Positions 1-9,900 of a stretch of 29,724 bases of DNA are shown here, piece by piece. How positions within the stretch are numbered: position 1 is the first letter of the stretch; each line of letters begins with the position of its first letter. The position numbers and the translations under genes are program-made. This DNA is from Silene noctiflora. Lineage: Eukaryota > Streptophyta > Magnoliopsida > Caryophyllales > Caryophyllaceae. The notes below the pieces were generated by a model that saw nothing but the letters and a program-made list of their open reading frames with translations, made no database searches and had not been told where the DNA came from. The stretch lies in contig VHZZ01013205.1 in NCBI GenBank assembly GCA_009801015.1, forward strand, positions 2,662 to 32,385, read 5' to 3'.

Positions 1-605
1 CTCGCTCGTGTACCTTTTCCAGAAAAAGGAGTACGAGTCATTTTGCCAAGTAAACAAGATTCGCATATTCCATAAGATTCAAAATCAAATGGCTTAAGAA
101 CTCCTGTGGACACGAGTCTTTTTATACGCTTCTCGTTTATATGACCTAATCGACAATGCCAAAGGAAAGATTGATCAGAATCATCTGTTTTGATCCTTTT
201 ATTGTCTATATGATAAACATTTTTAGTTAGATCTAGAATGTATATTCTTCCAATTGATATGGCTTGACCATAAACCAAATCATCATATGAAAAGGTGAGA
301 CAATTGTTTTTAATCACAAATGTGAAACCTTCTGTGTCTAACACAGAAATGGAAATTATATTCTTGCTTAGAGTTGGTACATAATAACAATTATTTAAGT
401 ACAACTCTTGGCCTGATCTTAATTTGATTACATATGTTCCTACAGAAACCGCAACTACTCTAGCTCCATTTCCCATACATAGGTCAATGTCACCTTTAGC
501 TAGTCGTCGTACGTTAACTAACCCTTGCAAGTGATTACAAAGGTGTGAACCACAACCAGTATCAAATACNCATGTTGTGGTACTAGCATAGTTAATGTCT
601 ATCAT
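1..605 (-). CDS. Partial copia polyprotein: protease and GAG-pre-integrase region
   Basis: An open frame of about 201 codons runs from 605 to the left edge without a stop. It starts near an FDTGCGSH segment, which has the D-T-G active-site triad of copia aspartic proteases (a D-T-G or D-S-G is usual). It continues through a region ending LSKNIISIS, typical of copia protease ends, and then the GAG-pre-integrase domain, marked by LWHCRLGHINEKR and CESCLLGKM, which together give the H-H-C-C zinc-binding pattern that precedes copia integrase. One base (570) is N and falls in a TGN codon just before the protease triad, so a stop there cannot be excluded (TGA), though TGG would fit the family. The frame is the same as the upstream gag remnant, with only the TAG at 606-608 between them. 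Function: polyprotein processing and integration of the element. Confidence 0.85.
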   Translation of the reverse strand, partial: MIDINYASTTTXVFDTGCGSHLCNHLQGLVNVRRLAKGDIDLCMGNGARVVAVSVGTYVIKLRSGQELYLNNCYYVPTLSKNIISISVLDTEGFTFVIKNNCLTFSYDDLVYGQAISIGRIYILDLTKNVYHIDNKRIKTDDSDQSFLWHCRLGHINEKRIKRLVSTGVLKPFDFESYGICESCLLGKMTRTPFSGKGTRA

Positions 606-971
606 CTAAACATTGAAGGAAAAAGAGCTTGTTAGCGTCATACGTTCAGCTACTTTATCATCCAAATGTTCAGGGTAATTTCTTTTGAACCTCGTCTTAC
701 CCTTAACACTTAAAGCTAAGATTTCTTGCCCAAAACTCCCACTTATTTGTGCATTATTCTCTTCATAAGAGCGTCTAACAACGTTTGTTGCACAAGTATA
801 AGATTTGGTAGAATGAGTTTCAACTAAATTTCGTATTGTTTCGTCTGTTCTAATGTCTTTATGGAGATTTGTCTCCCGAATATGATAAATGTTATTTTCC
901 AAGGAAACGCTTCCCAAGGACATACGCGACTGTGAATTTTGAAAAGTGGATTGATCGTTGATTATTGTCAT
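606..971 (-). pseudogene. Copia gag remnant ending in an in-frame TAG
   Basis: This frame of 121 codons begins with ATG at 971 and ends with TAG at 608-606, directly before the protease frame and in the same phase. Near its C-terminus the segment RFKRNYPEHLDDK resembles the end of the CCHC zinc knuckle and linker of copia gag proteins (usually ...KRNCP...), but the cysteines expected there are absent. Copia gag proteins are usually well over 200 residues, so the frame is probably internally deleted or heavily diverged. The N-terminal half has no motif I recognise. The reading as gag rests on position and on this short similarity. Confidence 0.55.
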
Positions 972-3130
972 TGCGCGATGATATACTACAAAAACGGAAT
1001 AAAGGAAATATTAACATTCATCGTTTAAACTACTCGAGAAACAATTTCAACCGAGTTTAAAGAAATTAACATTTATATAATGATCTCTCACCTAAATTAC
1101 ATAAATGATCCCGAGATCCGTCTCTGAATAAATCTCGGCCTAGTGACGCCAGACATACGAGATCTAAATAAATTCGGTGAGTCAACTCCTTGACTGATTC
1201 TAATCATAGAACTCTCGGTCGACAAATTTCAAGTAAATTCGTCTCCTAGCCCCAGAAAACAAGACTGGGCCTAGTGAAGCCAGACATACCAACCTTGCAA
1301 TTCCGTTGAGTCCAACAAACTTTTACGTGTAATAACATTTATTACCCTACTTACCCAACTTAAGAAGGGAACACCACGGGGAAGCTGAATCTACCCCCTA
1401 ATGAAGAAGGAATTCATAGGTGTTACTAATTGGGAGGGCTAGTCTCAATATTTAGCAAATGTGAGAGATCTTGTCAATTTATTATCAATTCCCTTTAAGT
1501 GAACTAAATCAACGAATTCTCGATAATTTTAATTGACAATAGTCGAAAACAAATAAAAATGCATGTAATGGCGATTTGGCATGAATGCATAAATAACACA
1601 CATGTAAAAGACAATTTCTAGTATGGCCTCTTAATCTAGTTAATATAATTAACTATTACAACTTCGAAAACTTACTCCTTGATCCCTTGAACTTCATTGG
1701 AACGCCTTCCAATATAAGATGGTCTTTTGAAAACTCCGGTCTTCATCGAAACTCCTTTCCGAAAGGCACCGTTTTTAGGATACCGCCGGTCTTCATAACA
1801 AATAATTACAAATATAAAATGAATTACATAGCAATTCCTATTATACATTTTTAAAATAAATTTATTAATATTACAAGATGACGATACGAGATCGCAATTA
1901 ATTACAAACCAAATCGGCATTCCCTTACAATACGGGTAATACCAATTTAACTAACTAGGATGTACTAGACAAATTACATGAATAAATTACATTAATTTAA
2001 AATGACATTTAATTAAAATATTCAAAATAAAAAATCATATTTAAACATGCCCTAAAATGCCAAATCGCCCTATAAACCATCGGTTTGATATTAAGCTCGA
2101 AACTTTGGTTAATTAAGCGATTTTTAACCATTAAAAATCACAAATTAATAATTAAATTAAATTTAAGCACTAAGTAAATTCCCAAACTGTTTTGGGACTC
2201 CAAAATTAGTCTTCACTAATTTCTTGATGATTTCATAACCTTTTATGAATTATTGCTAACTAAAACTTATTTAATCATAACATTTATGAAATAAATCCAA
2301 ATAAATAACAAAATTATGAAAAAATTTAAAATAAAATTTTTTATATTCTGGAGAATTTCCAGGAACTAAAAATTTCAAAAAATTTCCAAAATATTTATTT
2401 TTATCAAATATACAATTTAAAACACGGTTTTCGCAACTTTTACGATTTAATTCTAAATTAAATATAAAATTAATAAAATTACAAAATAAAAATTTCAAAT
2501 ATTCTGGAACATTTTTCAGAACCCAAAGATGAAAAAAAATTTACCAAAAAATTCAGATTAAAATTTGAGAAAAATATGGTTGAATTTTATCGGTTTTATC
2601 ACATAAAAACCAATAAACATGCAAAAATTAAACAAATTAATTTTATAAATTTACATATAATGTATAATACATGAAATTAACCTTATATAATTTTCTCATG
2701 CAATAAAATTCATTTTAATGATTTTTAACAAATATAATCACCTTTTATTGACTTTTAACTATTAAAAATCAATAACCATGAAAAATTAATCAAATTAATT
2801 TTTTAAATTTCACTCACTATAAGTAAATCATACATGTGTGAATATACAAAATTTTAATGGCAAGAATTAACATGCAAAATTTTTTTTAGTTAACTATTAA
2901 CCAATATAATGCATATTAAGACAGTTTTAAATCGAAATAATCAATTAATTAGCAATAAAATTCACTAATTAATAAAAAAATTTGACCAAAACCATTTTTT
3001 AGGTCATAATTTATAAATGCAACCATAATTTTCATTCCAAACAAATTTTTACACAAAAATTCCGATTTTATAAAGTCATCATATAACTCGATAAAATAGT
3101 CAAAAAAATCGACATGCATGCAACAACAAA
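972..3130 (-). other. Long AT-rich leader of the copia element
   Basis: This stretch of about 2.16 kb lies between the primer-binding site and the gag remnant. It has no long open frame on the minus strand and is very AT-rich, with many short A and T runs (densest 1950-3100). A less AT-rich block at 1080-1660 carries a 22-bp direct repeat. Copia leaders are commonly far shorter, so either sequence has been inserted or gag material has decayed beyond recognition here. No other gene is seen in it. Confidence 0.6.
1137..1289. repeat. Pair of 22-bp direct repeats in the copia leader
   Basis: The copies at 1137-1158 and 1268-1289 share GGCCTAGTGA and GCCAGACATAC and differ at one base (C in the first, A in the second at position 11). 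The spacing is 131 bp. The flanks do not align well by eye, so this is a short repeat and not an obvious tandem duplication of the whole 131 bp. Its role, if any, is unknown. Confidence 0.8.
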
Positions 3131-3142
3131 GCTCTAATACAA
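3131..3142 (-). other. Primer-binding site of the copia element
   Basis: On the minus strand the sequence is TTGTATTAGAGC. The usual plant site complementary to the 3' end of initiator tRNA-Met is TGGTATCAGAGC, so 10 of 12 bases agree. It lies two bases inside the LTR end at 3145, the normal place. It sets the orientation of the element and marks the LTR boundary. Confidence 0.8.
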
Positions 3143-3144
3143 CT

Positions 3145-4436
3145 TGAAGGTACTAGACCGCTAATTAGACACCTCTAATTAGTTGCCAAATTACTTGTTA
3201 ATTTAGTTTTTAAGGATCTAGTTACATGCATGATTATAAGATGGTTTAAAATTGATAAAAAGGAGATTTTTCCTTACATTGCTTAAGGAAATTATAGGCA
3301 CAACACAAGACTTTCTTGTGTTGTTCTTGTGTTAAAATACCCAAGGATGATCCTCCAATCTTCAAGTTTCCATAGTAGGAAACCTCCTCTTGGTGGCACC
3401 CAAGACTAGCCCAAATATTCCTAATATTACTAACTAGGTAGTATTAGAAATGTATGTATATTATGTAATATTATTACTTTAATAATATTAGATGATTTGT
3501 AATATATTTGTGAATATGTTTGATGATGATCTTGATCAACTATTGATCATAAAAGAGGAAGAAAATGAAGAAAAATGGTATTTTTACCTTATGTTGGCCG
3601 GCCCATATATGGCTATTAAGAGGGGTTTTTTTTCTCTCAAAAATCAATCCCTTATATGTGTAATATGTGGGGTGTATATAGAGCTTGAAATGTAAACAGT
3701 TGAACAACAAGAGTTAGTGCTCTATGCCTAACCACATGGAGTGTTCATATATTCCATATTTAGGCGGCACACTTGTTATTGGATCCATTTCGACTTCAGA
3801 CATTTGTCCCACAAATGCTTATAAGACTTATATTTAATTATCTTATATAATTAAATATTAATTTAATTTAATACAATTATTTAACACTTAAATAATACTA
3901 ATTAAATATTAATGTACACTTAACTATTAAGTGACATTTTACCATTTTATCAATATAAAATGTGTCTTATAATAATTAATTAGTTAATTTTACAACCTCT
4001 TGTAAATAATATTAACTAATTACCTCCGCCTCACAATATACACACATATCGTAATAATTTAGTTAATTNACTATTAATTACTAAATTCCATCTATTTATT
4101 AATCAATTATCATATTGAATAATAAATTCCTATGGCCCGAGTTCGTAACTCGTCATCAAACAATAAATTCACTTGACTTAATAAAAGTCAATTATATAAG
4201 TTACTAATTATATTATATCTTATACAAATAATTAGTCATTCCATTTGGGCATCATCTTATAGGTGTGACCGAAAAGGGATCAGTTAATCACCGCCGTCTT
4301 ACGACAGTAACGTCAAACTCTAGTCAGCCGAGCGTTACCGATTTACGTTGATCAACTGACAAATATAATATCCTTGATATTCCTTTAATGAGATTTATTA
4401 TGTAGACGCACTATTGAGGATGACAATATTCCAACA
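3145..4436 (-). repeat. Copia 5' LTR, about 1292 bp
   Basis: Read on the minus strand, the LTR opens at 4436 with TGTTGGAATATTGTC, a common start for plant copia LTRs, and closes at 3145 with ...TACCTTCA just before the primer-binding site, giving TG...CA ends. It is AT-rich, with a less AT-rich block near its start (about 4260-4360). The second LTR is outside the window, so the boundaries rest on the terminal TG/CA and the primer site, not on an LTR-LTR alignment. One base near 4069 is N. Open frames in it (for example plus strand 3492-3695) look like chance. Confidence 0.8.
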
Positions 4437-5006
4437 GCCTCTTAACCGACTTTAGTAGTGAGAGATTAGGTTATTGAACTTTATAAACAGGGAATAGTAG
4501 TCCCTATTTATTGGAGAAATGGTGAGAATCTCGAGGTGCTTACGTGGCGGTTCCCACGTAAGCCCCGTCCTCGGTTAACGTCATGGCGTTGAGGCATGTC
4601 TGCCGAGATGACGACTTTTCCTCCCTACCAACCTCACCTTGGTCGGCTCGGTGTTGGTACAAAGGTCGAATAGTCTGGGGGCCGACCCATTGGGCCTCTT
4701 GAGGCATGGTCGGCAACGGTCTAAGCATAGGCACGTGGATTTTAAACTTCAGGATCATGGAGCGATCCCTAATGGGACTAACAGAGGATTAGGTCGTAAA
4801 TTCTTGCCCATCAATTAGTCTTTCAGTTATTATTATGTTGTAAGACAGTTTAAGATGGTTTATCAGTATTTATGTAATTTAATTAATTTAAAGTACCTTT
4901 TATTATTTGTCTTTTTTTATTCACTAACTCGAGCAACCAAGATGGTAACAACTATATGTATATAGGAATATCTTACTAAAGACTCTTGGATAAATGAGGT
5001 GTTACA
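4437..5006 (+). repeat. 3' part of an LTR of a second retrotransposon
   Basis: The segment ends in ...GAGGTGTTACA, and three bases later comes a primer-binding site, so this is the end of a plus-strand 5' LTR. Its GC content is higher than that of the neighbouring copia LTR, especially 4530-4760. No TG start is recognised, and the copia element begins exactly where the sequence starts, so the copia copy probably sits inside this LTR with the rest lying beyond the left window edge. The leader that follows resembles gypsy-type elements, but no coding part is left to prove the superfamily. Confidence 0.6.
4538..4563. promoter_or_regulatory. Perfect hairpin with paired ACGT-core motifs in the LTR
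   Basis: GCTTACGTGG (4538-4547) and CCACGTAAGC (4554-4563) are exact reverse complements separated by 6 bases. Each arm contains an ACGT core in a TACGTGG context, similar to G-box/ABRE sites bound by plant bZIP factors. The location inside an LTR, where element promoters reside, makes a regulatory role plausible, but binding is inferred only from the motif. Confidence 0.45.
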
Positions 5007-5009
5007 AAG

Positions 5010-5021
5010 TGGTATTAGAGC
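5010..5021 (+). other. Primer-binding site of the second retrotransposon
   Basis: TGGTATTAGAGC matches the initiator tRNA-Met complement TGGTATCAGAGC at 11 of 12 bases. It begins three bases after the LTR-ending CA at 5005-5006. It proves that an LTR retrotransposon in plus orientation once followed, although no gag or pol is left downstream before the receptor kinase gene. Confidence 0.8.
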
Positions 5022-5134
5022 GAATGTTCCTAGGGCCTAAACCAATGAACTTAATGAACCTAGGATGAGTCTTATAAAATGAATCTCGGGTAGAAAATGT
5101 TAGGAGCCTATTTTAGTTCGGTTAGGGAGACGTC

Positions 5135-5808
5135 CAGAGACGAAGCTAAGGCATGGCCGAATGGGCCATGGCCCGGGTGGGGATTTCATGAATAAGTATG
5201 AAACAGTGGTAATATTTAGCAGCATTATTGTGGTGGCATAGTGGTAAACGCTTTATGCAATTGTAAAGTTAAACTTAGAAGTTGCGTGCTCGACTCTAGG
5301 AAGTGATATATTTTTGGATTTTGCCTTCTGTTTTATTTATTTTTTTTCACAATTTTCTTACTTAGCATAGCTTAATACGCCGATGATTATATATACTACG
5401 TGTCTACGTCCCTTCACCTGTTATATTATCAGTTTTTATCTTGGGAAATAGTCTTTATTTATGGAACAATATTATCATAGTGATTGTTTTACTACTGTAG
5501 TCTCACCGCAGTTTATAGGAGAACTGTCTATTATTATTTATATATTTTCGAATTGTTTCATCACATAAATAAAAAAATGCTCTTTAAAATATGGAGTAAG
5601 CCTATTGAATTAATCAATGTACAATGTAACATAAAAATTACATAATAGAAAGTATTATGTTATATGTTTCGTATATAACTTAATCTAGAAATCTTAATCA
5701 ATATCGAAAATGAAAATAATGGCACAAGGTCTATTTATAATAAATGAGTATAGACGCGAACGAAGTGAAAAGTGGCCCCGTCATTATCTTACCCTAGCTT
5801 CGTCCCTG
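5135..5808. mobile_element. Non-autonomous hAT-type DNA transposon, 674 bp
   Basis: The left end reads CAGAGACGAAGCTAAGG (5135-5151) and the right end, reverse-complemented, CAGGGACGAAGCTAGGG (5808-5792): 15 of 17 bases match. The flanks are GAGACGTC (5127-5134) and GAGATGTC (5809-5816), an 8-bp target duplication with one mismatch. An 8-bp duplication with CARNG-type ends is the hAT signature. There is no transposase frame, so it must have been moved by enzymes supplied elsewhere. It is inserted in the leader of the plus-strand retrotransposon and therefore arrived after it. The mismatches suggest it is not very recent. Confidence 0.8.
5234..5297 (+). other. tRNA-like pol III box pair inside the hAT element
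   Basis: TGGCATAGTGG (5234-5244) fits the A-box pattern of plant tRNA genes and SINEs, and GCTCGACTCT (5288-5297) fits the B-box pattern GWTCRANNCY at 9 of 10 positions. The distance from box to box is in the range seen for tRNA-derived promoters. No cloverleaf is obvious, so it is not called a tRNA gene. It may be a SINE head captured by the element or a chance match in a short region. Confidence 0.35.
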
Positions 5809-6116
5809 GAGATGTCCTTAATACGCACAATGACCCTCTCTGTTTCGAACCAATAACCGCGGGGAGTGTAAAGAGAGTGGGTAGTTAGAGTGCAATGTTT
5901 GTGTGATTGATTGTTTTTATGATTGATATGAGTATGTTGGTAAGAATGGAGAATGATATAATTGTGATGAGTTTGGAATAATAAGATATGGTGAATGTTA
6001 TTGGATGAGAAATATGAGCTTGAATGATGTCGTATGGTTTATTTGTTGTTGATTGGTAAGAATGATGGATGATAATGGTTATAGCATAATGAGTTCGAGC
6101 GTGTAAACTGAACCCG

Positions 6117-6963
6117 AGCTAATAATAGTATGAATATGAAATTAAAGGAATTGAATAGATATAATTGAAATATGTCCGAATAAAATATCTAAAGAACATG
6201 TGACAATTAAAAGTACAAAGTCGAAAATATATAATTAAGCAACTGGGTATAATAATGCAGGACACATGCGATTTACCAGTTCCTAAAAGTAATCCCATCC
6301 CACCACCGATTTCGTTACCTAAACAATAGAACAAGTCTTATTCTACAATATGAGTTTGACTCTGGTCTTTTGCTAATCAGTTAGCAGCAGCCAGAATGAA
6401 TGTTTCCTTTTAATAAAACCCACTGATTAATTAACCTAACACAGTAACACACTGACACACACATCCCTTGTTCTTCACAAATCTACAATCTCCATAACAA
6501 CAACATTAACATTAACTCCATGTTACATTCCACTAATTGCACCAACATTAATCATTTAATCAACCCATTAGAACAAGAACAAGTAGAAGAGGGTATGTGA
6601 GAGGTAGCAAGCTCAGCGAGACTTTCTATATAATATGTTTTTCATATGAAAAAGGTAGTATGGATGGTGTGCTGTGAAAGTGAAACCCACTTTCTCTCTA
6701 TCTGGCATTCTACATGCTACTGTATCACAAATTGAGTGTTCCAAACATCAAACATTGTGGCTTTAATCTATGTTGTGTTTGATTAAACATGTGAACTTTT
6801 TTTTTATTTGAGTTATTCTCTTAAGTTTTTCCCACTTTCCCTTTTTCTCTCTTCACTTCCTTTTTCTTTTTTCATCATCTTTTCTTTTTCCCATCTTTTT
6901 TTCCAGTTGGGTTGCATTGTTTTTTTTTTTTTTGTTAGGGAGATTGAAGAGTGAAAAAAAAAA
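6117..6963 (+). promoter_or_regulatory. Upstream region and 5' leader of the receptor kinase gene
   Basis: A TATA-like string TATATAAT lies at 6627-6634, about 330 bp before the start codon. From about 6826 to 6907 the plus strand is a long pyrimidine tract of mixed C and T, and a T run follows at about 6920-6933; such tracts are common in plant 5' leaders. Transcription could begin about 30 bp after the TATA-like string, which would make the pyrimidine tract part of the 5' UTR. The start site is not shown by the sequence. Retrotransposon leader sequence ends only a few hundred bases upstream. Confidence 0.4.
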
Positions 6964-9900
6964 ATGGAGATTTGGGTTTCCTTAATCTTTACTCTTTTCT
7001 TCTTCCCTGGCAAATTTTGCCATGCCCAGATGCCTGGTATGTCATCTACTATCTCCTCTCATCTATCTGTTTGACTCGTTTTAAGTTATTATCTCCGTCT
7101 TAAACAAGAATTTGTGCACAAATTTAGGTTAGATTTTGTAAATATTTCTGCTGTTTTGTTGTTCAGTAGTGTAATCAATGTATGGTATGATTTAAAGTTT
7201 GTGGCTTTATTAATATATACTTATGTTGGAGATTTTAGTGTAATTATGTAATTGGCCCATGTATTTTGTTTCTCTTTTTTTTTTTTTGCCTTATTTGTAC
7301 AGAGTTTGAATTTTTTGGTAGTTCTGAGCTCTGGGGTATAACTGTACAAGTGATCTTTGTTTTGTATTTAAAGTTCTCAGTTTTATTATTTGTGAGACTT
7401 TATTGTCAATTTTGTGTCAAATTTACATGGGTTTGGTGATCTTTGTGTAGAATGTTTACCTTGTTATCGCATCTTACTTGCTGATTGATTGACTGCAGTT
7501 TCACTGGTGTTTGCTTTAGTGCAGCAATTGTATTTAATGCTGATTGACTACAGTTTCAATGGTGTTTGATTTGAATAGAGAAATAATTTAATGTATGTCA
7601 AAGGCGCATTGATAGCTTATGAATCTCTATATTATGAAAAAGACTGCTTTCTAATTAAATTAATTTGGCTAGTGTGAATTGTGACTAATTCATCCCAAAT
7701 GAAAGAAATAAGTGTGATAAATCACTTGAAGGGTGAAGCTTTTTTTTTTAATCCTTTGTGAACCTCACTTGTACTAGTTTAGAGTTTTTAGGCATCTAGG
7801 GATGTTAGATTATATGATGTGTAGAAATTTCTATCCAAGGCGAAGGTAGCGCCAGTTATCTTGTTGTCGTTAAACTCGTCATTGCCATCGAGACTTATTT
7901 CTGAAAATCTAATTGAAGACTGTTCTAAGTTCACTTTCAGATGTAGAGTGTTCTATCTTCTTGCAATAATATAGCTCTTGTAATCCCTAGTATGCTCAAA
8001 TAACCAATAGCTGGAGTTGAGAAGGAAGCTATCTATTTTTAATTTTGGCGTGGTACTAATTTTTCGATATTTTAAACAGATTTTGTGAGCCTGGATTGTG
8101 GTGCTACAGAAGGTCACACAGACGAGCTTGGTCTTCAATGGGTTCCAGATAACCACTTCAAATTTGGACAGACCGCTAATATATCCATTCCTGATGAAAC
8201 AAGGAAACAATACATGACCTTGAGATATTTCCCTCTTGATAACAGAAAGTATTGCTACACATTAAATGTTACAAGCAGAAGGAGGTACCTAGTGAGGGCA
8301 ACTTTTTTGTATGGTAACTTCGACAATCAAAACGTTTATCCAAAGTTTGATGTTTCACTTGGGGCAACTCCATGGTCCACCATTGTGATCAGTGATGCTA
8401 ATACCATAGAGAAGATAGAAATGATTTTTCTTGCCGGGGATTCAACAGTTAGCGTTTGTTTATCTAATGCTACAACTGGGCAGCCATTTATCTCTACCCT
8501 TGAGCTCCGTATATTCAACGGCTCAATGTATATTACTGACTTCGAAGATCAATACTATCTGAGTGTATCTGCGAGAATAAACTTTGGTGCTGACAGTATT
8601 GACCCTGTGAGGTATAATATATCTTTTAATATTACATAACTGAAAAGAAAGAACAATCAAGTGATACAAGAGGGGTGAGTACATTTTGGTAATTAAATTG
8701 TGAAAATGGAATTTTGTTTCTTTCAGGTATCCCGATGACCCATATGATAGAATATGGGAATCTGACTCAGTGAAGAGACCAAATTTCCTAGTAGATGTTG
8801 CTGCTGGAACTGACAAAATTTCGACAAAGATGCCTATCGATATTAACAGAAATGATAGACCACCTCAGAAAGTAATGCAGACAGCTGTTGTTGGCAGAAA
8901 TGGAACATTATCATACCGATTGAATTTGGATGGATTTCCTGGTGCTGGCTGGGCTTTTACGTACTTCTCAGAAATTGAAGACATAGCTCCTAATGATTTG
9001 AGGAAATTTAGGCTTATGGTTCCTGATGCGCCTCAAGTCACTAAAGCAGCCGTAAATATCATTGAAAATGCTCAAGGGAAATATCGCCTTTATGAGCCTG
9101 GCTTTATGAATTTGACACTCCCTTTTGTGCTATCATTTAAATTTATGAAGACTCCCGATTCAACCTTAGGACCTCTCTTGAATGCTATGGAGATCAATAA
9201 GTACGTGCAGAGAAATAGTGGTGCCTTGGATGGTGAGTGGTATTTTGGTGCTTGTATGTCTTTCTTCTACTTGGGACTGTGAATTTGGTGAAACTCTATT
9301 ACTAACGTATTTATTTAAATTTATTTTTCTTTTGGGTCAGTCATCAATGAAGTAATTGCTTATTTTGAACCTAATATTTCACACACTGGCAGAGCTATGA
9401 TTAAGAATCTGGGGGTGCCCAGACTACTGAAAACTAATATTTGTATAGTAATAGATTCAATATTAGTAAAGGGGGTCTGGATATTTTTTTTGGTCCGCCA
9501 CTGATCTAACCAGAAGGCATTAAATGGTCGTTCATGTTTTCTTTTGTTTTTAATGTGATTTTTGGGACTGGTTGCAGGAAGGACAATGGCCTCTTTAGTT
9601 TCACATTACCCATCTGCTGATTGGGCTCATGAAGGGGGTGATCCATGCTTACCTGTTCCGTGGTCATGGTTGGAATGCAATTCAGACCCTCACCCTCTTA
9701 TAACTAAAGTGTACGTGGTTTTGTGTCTTCTTTTCTTTCCTTCTTTTACTTTGCTTACACTCAGGTTCTCTTTTCATTTTAATTGCTTTTGGGATACTTG
9801 GGGTAGTGCATTAATGCATTATTTCTTTTGGAGTACGAGTGATGATCATATGAATGGAGATTATAGTTATTTAAGCAGACATCTGACAACATTGCAGCCT

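Larger units (their letters stand above)
1..4436 (-). mobile_element. Ty1-copia LTR retrotransposon, incomplete at the left window edge
   Basis: Read on the minus strand, the parts come in normal copia order: 5' LTR (4436-3145), primer-binding site (3142-3131), a very long AT-rich leader, a short gag remnant (971-606), then protease and GAG-pre-integrase reading frame (605-1) that leaves the window. Integrase, reverse transcriptase, RNase H and the 3' LTR must lie to the left if present. The protease/GAG-pre-integrase order with this type of conserved sequence is copia-like rather than gypsy-like. The element is probably not autonomous: the gag is short, its zinc knuckle is damaged and a stop codon separates it from the protease. 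The candidate right-hand target duplication is gcctc at 4437-4441, but its partner is outside the window. Confidence 0.85.
5022..6116 (+). other. Leader remnant of the second retrotransposon, split by a hAT element
   Basis: The sequence 5022-5134 and 5809-about 6116 reads as one non-coding stretch interrupted by the hAT insertion at 5135-5808. After the insertion it contains gt-rich, at-rich sequence of the sort seen in gypsy leaders. There is no gag or pol. Where the element ends on the right cannot be told, because no second LTR or target duplication was recognised. Confidence 0.4.

Noticed and set aside
3492..3695. Plus-strand open frame of 67 codons
   Set aside because: It lies within the copia LTR on the opposite strand and resembles no protein; best seen as chance.
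4540..4758. Minus-strand open frame of 72 codons
   Set aside because: It is in the GC-richer part of the second LTR and shows no family likeness.
5225..5300. Possible tRNA gene
   Set aside because: A and B boxes are recognisable but arms do not pair into a cloverleaf, so it is listed only as a box pair.
7953..8518. Minus-strand open frames opposite receptor kinase exon 2
   Set aside because: They are antisense to a clearly coding exon and have no homology of their own.
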